Assembly (NCBI RefSeq): GCF_014698045.1 | Contig: NZ_JACJSE010000003.1 | Location: forward strand, 124,001-188,000 | Length of the DNA: 64,000 bases | Direction: 5' to 3' | From: Aulosira sp. FACHB-615 | GTDB taxonomy: Bacteria > Cyanobacteriota > Cyanobacteriia > Cyanobacteriales > Nostocaceae | Shown: positions 1-7,352 of the stretch, piece after piece | Numbering within the stretch: the stretch's first letter is position 1 | How the letters are laid out: each line of letters opens with the position of its first letter | Translations under genes and position numbers: made by a program | The notes under the pieces: generated by a model | Seen by the model: only the letters and a program-made list of their open reading frames with translations | Databases searched by the model: none | What the model was told of the DNA's origin: nothing

Positions 1-709
1 CTAATTGTTGTTTAACTCTGGTTAATTCATTTTCTGACTTTGCACGATTCATCAGTTGGCGAGATTCTGTTTTGAGTTGCATCGCCGCTTCTAACTCTTT
101 GCACTCAGACATCACACAAGGCTGACTTAATAAATAACCACCAATTCCTAAACCCACAATCACCACCAAACCTACACCTAAAAATAGTGGTGAGAAAACT
201 AACAAAGGTTTACGGCGATTAGAAGTTAAATCTGGTGCATCCGCTAGGGGATCATAAGGTGTTTCGAGTTCTGAATCTTCTAAAGTTTCGGCGATAAATG
301 CTGAATCAGTATTTACCGCCTCTGAGAATGAAGCATTGGCGGGAAATCCAGCCGAATCTCCAAAGCCGTTAACATCCTCACTTTCCCAAATTCCTAAGTT
401 TTCTTCTCTTTGCTTGATGGTTATTACACGCTTGGCATAGGGAAGCTTTTCACTGGTGACTCTGATAAAACATTGTACCCGTTGCTCCTTGTAGGTTGGT
501 AAGGATTGAAGTGCATCCTCAATAACCTCAAAAACTTGTTCTGTGTCAACTGTGAGACCAACGGGATGTTGAATCAGAATCATTAACTCATCTTTGTTGA
601 CTGCACACCTAATTTGGAAGACTTTACCCGATGGAACTTGCGCCAGAAGTTGTTCTTGCAAAGTTCTGGCTAATAGCTGTAAATCTTCCTGCTGGACTGC
701 CACTGTCAT
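1..709 (-). CDS. Unknown single-pass membrane protein, 3' end cut by window edge
   Basis: A minus-strand frame is open from an ATG at 709 to the window edge, giving at least 236 residues without a stop. The first 100 residues look like a small globular domain. They are followed by an acidic, low-complexity stretch (about 105-165), one strongly hydrophobic segment (about 168-195, preceded by NRRK, so the N-terminus is probably cytoplasmic), and then a charged, probably coiled-coil region that runs off the window. I do not recognise the family. The layout (cytoplasmic domain, linker, membrane span, coiled coil outside) recalls cyanobacterial envelope proteins of unknown role. The gene stands alone, with about 1.1 kb of non-coding DNA upstream. 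Confidence 0.75.
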   Translation of the reverse strand, partial: MTVAVQQEDLQLLARTLQEQLLAQVPSGKVFQIRCAVNKDELMILIQHPVGLTVDTEQVFEVIEDALQSLPTYKEQRVQCFIRVTSEKLPYAKRVITIKQREENLGIWESEDVNGFGDSAGFPANASFSEAVNTDSAFIAETLEDSELETPYDPLADAPDLTSNRRKPLLVFSPLFLGVGLVVIVGLGIGGYLLSQPCVMSECKELEAAMQLKTESRQLMNRAKSENELTRVKQQL

Positions 710-1497
710 AGAGCGTTCCCGCTTATTATCTATAATTGTTTTTTTATCGTTGAAGGAAGTAAATGAATTGCTTGGGTTCTTTGAATCCAGATGCACAATT
801 TAACCAACCATAGCCAAAAATAAAATAGACCAACTTTCTAACATAAATTTTGACTGTTATGACCAAATCTAATATCAGTAATTATTCGTATTTTTAGGAT
901 TTTTAATTTTTTTCTGCGCGAATTTACTAACTATGCCGATAGTAAAAGTCCAACAGGCATAATTTAATGATCATAATTAATTAGTGATTGGTTTGCCTCT
1001 GTTACTGTTTTGAGTTCACCAAATCTTAATTTAATAATTTACTTTTATAGATATCTCTTCCTGATTATGCCCAAACTTGCTTTAAAGTTTTGCTATTAGA
1101 CTTGAAGAATAATTTCTGAGTCAGAAGTCAGAATGATTAATATTTTGTATTCTCTATACTTATCCCAAAATTAAACAATATACTGCCCTTATTTATCACA
1201 ACCTTAACTAATTTGTTAACAGTCTCAAGTATGAAAAAAATGACAGCAGCGATCGCACTAAGGTTACAGTCAGTTACTCAGTCAAGTCTAAATGTTGCAT
1301 TCGTTACAAAAATATTTCTATTCCGGGAAACTTACTCAGCCACAATTTTTGACACAACAGCTAATTTTGTTATATGCTGTCAATCCCACTGAGAAGATTG
1401 ATGACAGTATATAAATTTAGTTATCTAGCAGTCTTATTTGATATATCAACAAAGGAGACAAGGAGGACAAGGGAGAGAGATTGTAAATCATTGAGGG
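710..1497. other. Non-coding spacer, no gene seen
   Basis: AT-rich stretch between the leftward gene ending at the window edge and the sucC-like gene. I see no convincing reading frame, tRNA or long hairpin in this part. It probably carries the promoter of the 1-709 gene near 710-900. Confidence 0.5.
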
Positions 1498-1640
1498 CAG
1501 ATTCGATATTTATGAGTTACAGCAACTGATTGAAAAAAGTAATGAGTAATGACTTAAGAATTTACTTATTACTCACTACTTATTACTCATTACTTAATAC
1601 TTATGGTGTACCTCACTTACTTCCAAAGTGCTGTATATGG
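1498..1640. repeat. Dispersed palindromic repeat, copy 1
   Basis: This stretch shares long blocks with 48552-48670: AGATTCGAT, then TACAGCAACTGATTGAAAA, then AGTAATGAGTAATGA, then TTTACTTATTACTCA and GGTGTACC. Inside the copy, AAGTAATGAGTAAT near 1537 pairs with ATTACTCATTACTT near 1583, so it can fold back on itself. Size and structure suit a MITE-like or REP-like element, but no target-site duplication was resolved. Confidence 0.7.
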
Positions 1641-1644
1641 GTTA

Positions 1645-1773
1645 ATGTTAGAAAATCATTTGCGGCATTTGCTGAATCCGATAGAATTGAACCATAAAAA
1701 ATTAATGTATAAAGATGAACTAGACTTGATTATGCAATTATGGTGCTGTAAAAAAGAAACAACAGCACCATAA
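1645..1773 (+). other. Possible 42-codon leader ORF
   Basis: ATG at 1645, stop TAA at 1771, 42 codons, ending 37 bp before the sucC-like start. Its last codons lie inside the 12-bp hairpin at 1738-1773. No strong ribosome binding site is visible and the peptide has no recognisable motif. It could be a leader peptide, part of a longer untranslated leader, or chance. Confidence 0.2.
1738..1773 (+). promoter_or_regulatory. Perfect 12-bp stem hairpin upstream of sucC-like gene
   Basis: TTATGGTGCTGT (1738-1749) pairs perfectly with ACAGCACCATAA (1762-1773) around a 12-nt A-rich loop. The 3' side continues into AAAATACTG, so there is no U-tract for a typical terminator on the plus strand. The stem starts 38 nt before the sucC-like ATG and may act as a leader or RNA-stability element. 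Confidence 0.45.
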
Positions 1774-1810
1774 AAATACTGTTGGTAGTGGCAAAACAAG
1801 GTGCATAACA

Positions 1811-3010
1811 ATGGATTTATTAGAGTATCAAGTTAAAGAATGGTTTGGGAACATCGGTATTCCTGTCTTGCCTTCCCAAAGAATAGATCATCCCACTGAC
1901 CTCAAACGCTTAAAAATTCGTTATCCAGTTGTCCTCAAATCCCAAGTGTATGCAGGCGAAAGGATTCATGCTGGAGGGGTGAGAATTGTTGAGACAACCA
2001 TTGATGCGATCGCCGCCGCCCAAACTATTTTTAATTTGCCAATCTGGGGCGAGTTACCAGAGGTGTTATTGGCAGAGACTAAATATGATAGCAAACAAGA
2101 ATTTTATTTAGCAGTAGTTTTAGACACTGCTGTTTGCCGACCTGTACTTTTAGGTTGCAAAGAAGCAAATATTGATTGGGAATCAGCCGGCGAAAAATTA
2201 CAGTATGTCGTTGTAGAACAAGAATTTTCGCCTTTTTATGCGCGGCGACTCGCTTTAAAAATGGGGCTGCAAGGTGCGCTGATGCAGTCAGTCAGCAGCG
2301 TTGTGGAAAAGATGTATGAGTTATTTATCCAAAAAGATTTAGACTTAGTAGAAATTAATCCCCTAGCTGTTAATGCCGCTAATGAAGTGATGGCACTCAA
2401 TGGTAAAGTCAGCATTAACGAACGGGCTATTGGTCGTCATCCAGAACTGGCGGAATTAGCAGCCAAAATTAGTCACCGTCACAGCAGTCAGAAAAATCAC
2501 AGTAAATTAAAAGATTTAAATGGTGGCGACACCCAAGGTAAAATCGGCATTTTGGGAAATGGCGCGGGTTCAATTATGGCTACCTTTGATTTAGTCGCCA
2601 GTCTTGGCGGTAAACCAAGTCATCCCCTGAATTTGCGACATGGTTTGTTAACCGACACTTCCCCAACAAGTTTTGGCGATCGCTTAAATAAAGGTCTGAA
2701 TCTCCTCGCGGCTGACAAAAGTATTCAAGTAATTCTGATTAACCTGCTTGGTAGTATCCCCCAAGCCGAAGCCGCCGCCCAAGTCATTGCCAAATTTATC
2801 CAAGATTATCAAAGTCAAAATCGCCGGGAGTCCCATATTCCCCACTTGGTTGTCCGCTTGGCTGGTTCAGAGTTGAATGTAGCGCAAGATTTATTAGCCG
2901 GTGTTGAAAATCAAGGTGAACTTGTATTAGTCGAAGATTTAGATGAAGCCGTCGCCCAAGCTGTTCGTCTCGCTAAACCTGTTACTTATCAACGTGTCAA
3001 GGTTAAGTAA
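1811..3010 (+). CDS. sucC: Succinyl-CoA synthetase beta-like protein (ATP-grasp)
   Basis: A 399-residue protein with the SucC layout: N-terminal ATP-grasp (MDLLEYQVKEWF start, residues 1 to about 235, with EINPLAVN as the metal-binding segment) followed by the CoA-ligase flavodoxin-like domain (KIGILGNGAGSIMATFDLV). The family makes ATP and succinate from succinyl-CoA together with SucD, which is encoded 207 bp downstream. Two ligase-domain loops differ from the E. coli protein: the loop usually reading DVGGGA reads NLRHGL, and the usual NIFGGIVRCD reads NLLGSIPQAE. Together with the changes in the partner, this makes a normal succinyl-CoA synthetase activity uncertain. The symbol is given by homology only. 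Confidence 0.8.
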   Translation: MDLLEYQVKEWFGNIGIPVLPSQRIDHPTDLKRLKIRYPVVLKSQVYAGERIHAGGVRIVETTIDAIAAAQTIFNLPIWGELPEVLLAETKYDSKQEFYLAVVLDTAVCRPVLLGCKEANIDWESAGEKLQYVVVEQEFSPFYARRLALKMGLQGALMQSVSSVVEKMYELFIQKDLDLVEINPLAVNAANEVMALNGKVSINERAIGRHPELAELAAKISHRHSSQKNHSKLKDLNGGDTQGKIGILGNGAGSIMATFDLVASLGGKPSHPLNLRHGLLTDTSPTSFGDRLNKGLNLLAADKSIQVILINLLGSIPQAEAAAQVIAKFIQDYQSQNRRESHIPHLVVRLAGSELNVAQDLLAGVENQGELVLVEDLDEAVAQAVRLAKPVTYQRVKVK

Positions 3011-3217
3011 GGAGATTAGGGAGACAGGGGAGACAAGGTAGATCAGATGTTAAGTATTCAAGTTGTATAGGGCTAATATTTGATTTGGGAAAAAAATCAG
3101 TGAACTTAAACAAGGTTTATTTCCTACTCCCCAATCCCTACCTACACAACTAAATTCGGAAATTCAACCGGATTTCTATATATTGCGCCAATTTATCTTT
3201 CATACTTCATACTTCTT

Positions 3218-4102
3218 ATGAACTTAACGCCAGATAGTAAAGTTATCATCCAAGGTTTTAGTGAATTTATCTCAGAAACTAATATTGTGCAGATGCAAGC
3301 TTATGGCACAAATTTAGTTGCTGGTGTGAATCCTGGTTTTGGTGGACAAAAACAATATAATTTGCCAGTCTTTGATTTAGTTGAAGAAGTTGTGGCACAG
3401 TTCGGCACAATTGACACCACAATTATTTGTGTTCATCCTTATCAAGTATTAGATGCAGCTTTAGAAGCGATCGCCTCTAACATTCGTCAAATTATCATTA
3501 TCTCGGCGGGAATGCCACCATTAGATATGGTGCAATTACTCCGCAAAGCCGAAGCTTGTGAAACTTTGATTGTCGGGCCGAACAGTCCCGGAATCATTGT
3601 CCCTGGAAAAATTCTGTTAGGCACACAACCAAGTGAATTTTATACCCCCGGCCCTGTGGGAATTGTCAGCCGCAGCAGTACTTTAACCTACGAAGTTGCT
3701 AGGGAATTAACCAAAGCAGGTTTAGGACAATCAATTAGTGTCAGTATTGGCAGTGATGCGATCGTGGGTTCATCATTTTTACAATGGTTGCAAATTCTCG
3801 ATGAAGATGAAAATACAGAAGCGATCGTTTTAGTTGGTCAACCTGGTGGTGGTAGTGAAGAAGCCGCAGCCCGATATATTACAGAAGCAATTGATAAACC
3901 AGTCATTGCCTACATTGCAGGTAGACAAGTATCCCCTGTGAAAAATTGGCAACAAACTGGCACTTTAGCCGCAGTGATTGGCCGTGACCCTAATTTTGGT
4001 ACAGCCCAAAGTAAATTAACAGCTTTAAAAGAAGCAGAAGTTCCTGTCGCGGATCGTCCTTCTCTGATTCCGGAATTGGTTAGAAATGAGTTGAAACGTT
4101 AA
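3218..4102 (+). CDS. sucD: Succinyl-CoA synthetase alpha-like protein lacking catalytic His
   Basis: 294 residues, colinear with SucD: CoA-binding Rossmann domain (SKVIIQGF, GTNLVAGVNPGFGG), the middle motif VGPNSPGIIVPGK, and the ligase domain starting VGIVSRSSTLTYE. In SucD the phosphorylated histidine lies in an MGHAGAII segment after the YIAG motif. Here YIAG is present, but the following segment reads WQQTGTLAAVIG, so His is replaced by Gln and the loop is changed. By family knowledge this removes the phosphoenzyme step. The gene follows the sucC-like gene in the same direction and the two probably act together. It may be a regulatory or altered-specificity acyl-CoA ligase. Confidence 0.8.
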   Translation: MNLTPDSKVIIQGFSEFISETNIVQMQAYGTNLVAGVNPGFGGQKQYNLPVFDLVEEVVAQFGTIDTTIICVHPYQVLDAALEAIASNIRQIIIISAGMPPLDMVQLLRKAEACETLIVGPNSPGIIVPGKILLGTQPSEFYTPGPVGIVSRSSTLTYEVARELTKAGLGQSISVSIGSDAIVGSSFLQWLQILDEDENTEAIVLVGQPGGGSEEAAARYITEAIDKPVIAYIAGRQVSPVKNWQQTGTLAAVIGRDPNFGTAQSKLTALKEAEVPVADRPSLIPELVRNELKR

Positions 4103-4125
4103 GTAACCACGCAAAATTAATTACA

Positions 4126-4198
4126 GTCATTGCGAGCGAAGCGAAGCAATCCCAGCCCTTGCGATTGCTTCATTTCGCTTCGCTCCATTCGCAATGAC
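4126..4198. repeat. Long imperfect palindrome, GCGAAGCGAAGC type
   Basis: GTCATTGCGA at 4126 and its complement near 4189-4198 enclose GCGAAGCGAAGCAATC and GATTGCTTCATTTCGCTTCGC. The whole 73-bp unit can form one interrupted hairpin 24 bp after the sucD-like stop. It may serve as a transcription end, but its sequence looks like a dispersed palindromic repeat rather than a dedicated terminator. Confidence 0.65.
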
Positions 4199-4329
4199 TT
4201 TGTGTAATTAATTATGTTTAACTACTTAAATGTTGCCTGCTGCAAGTAATTTTTGCACTCAGTGTTTCTATGTTGGTAACAAATGCAAAGGCTGTTGTTA
4301 CCACAAGAACTTAATTTTGCACGACTACT

Positions 4330-4438
4330 TATAACGCTGTGTGCAATTTGCTCTTAAACCTAACCCCCAACCCCCAATACTTTTCGGTTAAGCCTAAAAA
4401 CAGGTAGATTGAGAGTTGTCGTTAAAAATGCACACAGC
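4330..4438. repeat. Short element with 10-bp inverted ends
   Basis: GCTGTGTGCA (4336-4345) and TGCACACAGC (4429-4438) are perfect inverted repeats around about 83 bp containing CCTAACCCCCAACCCC. The left half occurs again in inverted orientation near 20110-20165, which indicates a dispersed repeat. Confidence 0.5.
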
Positions 4439-4510
4439 TAATCCCGGATTTCTCACAAAGATATAAAAAAAGGGGTCAAAAACTGCGAAAATGTATATAT
4501 AGCAAGCATT

Positions 4511-5185
4511 TCAGCAGTTGTAAAGCATGACCCCATCTTTAACAGATCGCATACCAAAAAAGTTCAGAAATTCATCTACTGATTTAAACAGACGATGGGC
4601 AATATATTCTTTACATGAGTGCCAGACTAACTCGATAATGTTGTAATCAGGACTGTAAGCAGGTAAAAATTCTCGGACAAAATTAGGAAATTCTTCAGAT
4701 ATTTTAGCTAGAATATCTTTACGTTTATGAAAGCTTGCATTATCTAAAATTAAAATAATCTTCGACCCAGATTTTTCAAAATCTTCAAAACTGTTTCCTT
4801 GATTTATCCATTCTTGCTTAATTAATTCATTTAATTGTTGTAATTGCTCATAAAAAATATCGGCGTTTCCTTATTCTGATGGGTCTTGGTCAACAGTTTT
4901 TAATAATAGTTCAATATATTCAGGAGTCGCTTTTCGATAATATGCGTACTCTCTTTTATTATGTAGAGTTTCTAGATCATCTGGATCACCGTGCATACAC
5001 CAATATGCTACTGTTCTGTGCGAACAGCCCAAAAACTTTGCAATTTCTTGTTGTGCTTTCCCATCATTTTGCAGCAGAATGATAAGTATTCTTTCCCTAA
5101 CGTTTGGTAGCTCGCTTTCTTTTAGAGCTTCTTGTAGATTGCTGACTTGTGACGGTTTTAAAAAGTTTTTGGCTGGGGGCGGCAT
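4511..5185 (-). pseudogene. IS630-family transposase remnant with internal deletion
   Basis: Reading leftwards from the ATG at 5185, 104 codons encode the helix-turn-helix N-terminus (AQQEIAKFLGCSHRTVAYW). After DQDPSE there is an in-frame TAA (4871-4873), and the same frame continues NADIFYEQLQQLNELI, then KIILILDNASFHK and FLPAYSPDYNIIELVW, the C-terminal half of the DDE domain, ending with TGA at 4511-4513. The middle of the transposase, including the first catalytic Asp, is absent, so this is a deletion derivative and cannot be active. Terminal inverted repeats could not be placed with confidence. Confidence 0.85.
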
Positions 5186-5318
5186 AGTTGCTTTTGAACG
5201 GCTTCATCTTATTATTATGCAACTTTACTGCCGATTAGCTTATTAGTTGATATTTCAGCCCCTCCGCATCGGAGAGGAGTTGGGGTGAGGTTAAACAACT
5301 TGTTGAATTGACGGTGAT

Positions 5319-6593
5319 TTAAGGTTGATTGCTGTTGTTTGAACCGGAGTTAGAAGCGTTACTAAATAACCAAGCTAAAAAGTTAGCAACTGTGGCTGCA
5401 CCCGCAGAGAACAAAGCAATAATGGCATCACGGGGTAAAACGTCATCTAACCAACTACTCTGGATTTTGGAAACAGGGAAATTTTCATCTAGTCCGATTT
5501 GAATTTGGGTAGTTCTGCCAGAAAAGCGGGCTTCTATACCTTTGTTGGGGATTATTTGCAGATGGCGGATACGTTGAATGTTTAGCGGTTTCTTTGGGTT
5601 TTCGCCCATGAGGAACTGATTTTGTTGAATTTTCTGTTCTTGTCCTGCCATACGGATTTTGCCTTTAACAATTGTGGAAATAGTTACATTTTCTCCGGTA
5701 TCATTGGGGTTTATCTCTTCATATAAAAATTTTACGTCTTTGGTATCTATCTTTTTTTTAAACCATTGTTGTGTGTCATTCTTGGGAGGTTGGTTTAAGG
5801 TGATATGAATATTTGTATTTTGGTAAATTTCTAACACTAATTCTTTGTTATTTGGATTGACGATAAATTCTAGCGGGGTTTGATCATCAAATTGATCTGG
5901 TAATTTTAACTCTGGTAACTTATAACCTTCTAAGATAACTTTTAGGGGTTCTTCACCTAAAGATAACTCTAGTGTATTTGGATTGTTGTTGGGATTAGGT
6001 TGTAAATCGAAAGCTAGTTGCTGACGCTGAAAATCATAATTCAGTTCATTGATTTTTGTACCTGGTTCTAGGCGCAATTTAGTTAATTCAATTGTGCTGG
6101 TTGCTTGGGGATTTACTGGCGTGATTATCCATCTGCTTTTGCTGTCTTTGAGTTGGATTTTTACAGAGTTTAAGTTATTTAGTTGGGGTAAAGATGGACT
6201 TTGACTTTGAAAGTTACCTGTGAAAGTAAGAGTTTGAACACCTGTATTTTCTATTTGTTTAATGCGGCGAATATTTTGCATAAAAACTTCTGGCTCCTTA
6301 CTATGATAGGTAAAGGTAATTTTTTGAGCAATAACATTACCTTCAAAGTCATAATTTCCTGGCAGAATTGCAGCAAAGGTTAAGATAATACATAATAGAA
6401 GCACTAAAAGAAAAGGAAAAAATCTTTTGTGCGTCATTATATATTTCTTCAGAAATTGCCAGCACTGTCTAATTTTATTAACACATAGCTGAATAAAACC
6501 TATTAATTTAGGGAGGTAAAACCTCTGGATTTTTCTGAAAATCGCACTGATAAATTTGAAAGAGTTGCGTTTGTTTTTTTGCCGAGATGCCAT
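5319..6593 (-). CDS. Unknown two-pass membrane protein, third gene of protease operon
   Basis: 424 residues. A very basic N-terminus (1-57) precedes a hydrophobic segment (about 59-77, FFPFLLVLLLCIILTFAAIL). A long polar, beta-rich region (about 80-385) follows, then a second hydrophobic stretch near the C-terminus (AIIALFSAGAATVANFLAWLF). The central region is therefore probably periplasmic, held by two membrane anchors. No catalytic motif is visible and I do not recognise the family. The gene starts 3 bp after the stop of the FlgD-Ig-like gene and is almost certainly co-transcribed with it and with the TPR-trypsin gene, so the product may form an envelope complex with them. Confidence 0.85.
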   Translation of the reverse strand: MASRQKNKRNSFKFISAIFRKIQRFYLPKLIGFIQLCVNKIRQCWQFLKKYIMTHKRFFPFLLVLLLCIILTFAAILPGNYDFEGNVIAQKITFTYHSKEPEVFMQNIRRIKQIENTGVQTLTFTGNFQSQSPSLPQLNNLNSVKIQLKDSKSRWIITPVNPQATSTIELTKLRLEPGTKINELNYDFQRQQLAFDLQPNPNNNPNTLELSLGEEPLKVILEGYKLPELKLPDQFDDQTPLEFIVNPNNKELVLEIYQNTNIHITLNQPPKNDTQQWFKKKIDTKDVKFLYEEINPNDTGENVTISTIVKGKIRMAGQEQKIQQNQFLMGENPKKPLNIQRIRHLQIIPNKGIEARFSGRTTQIQIGLDENFPVSKIQSSWLDDVLPRDAIIALFSAGAATVANFLAWLFSNASNSGSNNSNQP

Positions 6594-6596
6594 GAT

Positions 6597-7352
6597 TTAT
6601 TTTAACCAACTGGGGTTGTGTTCAAAGTTTATTCGTCTTTCTATCCGTTCGTCAGGTTGATTGCTTTGTTCAATAAACGCAACGTAGTGTACTTGATAGC
6701 GTCCAACTGGGGCGTTGCTTCCGTCTGTATTCCGTCCATCCCAAGTAAAAACAGTTTCACCGCTTTTTGAGTTAGGTTGTTTAGTGCTGTAGATTGTGGT
6801 TTCTTTAGTAGAAGAGTCTATTTTGACAATTTTAAATTTGGGGAATTTGACTCGACTCCCGGAATAAAAGGAAAATTCATACTTACCAGAAGATTGCCCT
6901 AAAATAACTGGAACATAAACTTTTTGCGAACCAAGTAGATAAGATGCCAAAGGGCGGAGGCTATTAGAGGGGATTTTTGCTTCTCTAAGAACGTAAGTTT
7001 CCCAAATAAATTGATAGCGCGAATTTTTGTTAGATAATGATAGAGCATCTAATTTATAGCGATAGTTATCACCGAATGATTGTACTTGTACCACTGGATT
7101 TTTACCGCCACGAATTTGCGGAATTTGTAAAGAGAGCGTTTTGCCATAACTGGCAATGCTACTTGTGACAATGGAAATTAAATCTAAGCTACTAAGGTTT
7201 ATTGGTTCTTCTATGATACCTTCGCAACGATTGGGTGATTTGCGGCGTATATAATTGGTAGAACGAGGATTTCCCTCTTGACAATAAGCAACAGCCGGAA
7301 GATGGCTAATAGTAATTATTAATAGACTGGCAAGAATAATTTTATAATTCAT
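6597..7352 (-). CDS. Secreted protein with FlgD-like Ig fold at C-terminus
   Basis: 251 residues with a clear signal peptide (hydrophobic 4-22, cleavage probably near AVAYC; the residue before Cys is Tyr, so a lipobox is unlikely). The C-terminal part contains FTWDGRNTDGSNAPVGRYQV (about 200-225), the signature of FlgD-type Ig-like domains found in exported proteins. The middle region is unrecognised. The start codon overlaps the stop of the upstream TPR-trypsin gene by 4 bp (ATGA type), which indicates translational coupling. It is probably an exported structural or binding partner of the protease. Confidence 0.85.
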   Translation of the reverse strand: MNYKIILASLLIITISHLPAVAYCQEGNPRSTNYIRRKSPNRCEGIIEEPINLSSLDLISIVTSSIASYGKTLSLQIPQIRGGKNPVVQVQSFGDNYRYKLDALSLSNKNSRYQFIWETYVLREAKIPSNSLRPLASYLLGSQKVYVPVILGQSSGKYEFSFYSGSRVKFPKFKIVKIDSSTKETTIYSTKQPNSKSGETVFTWDGRNTDGSNAPVGRYQVHYVAFIEQSNQPDERIERRINFEHNPSWLK

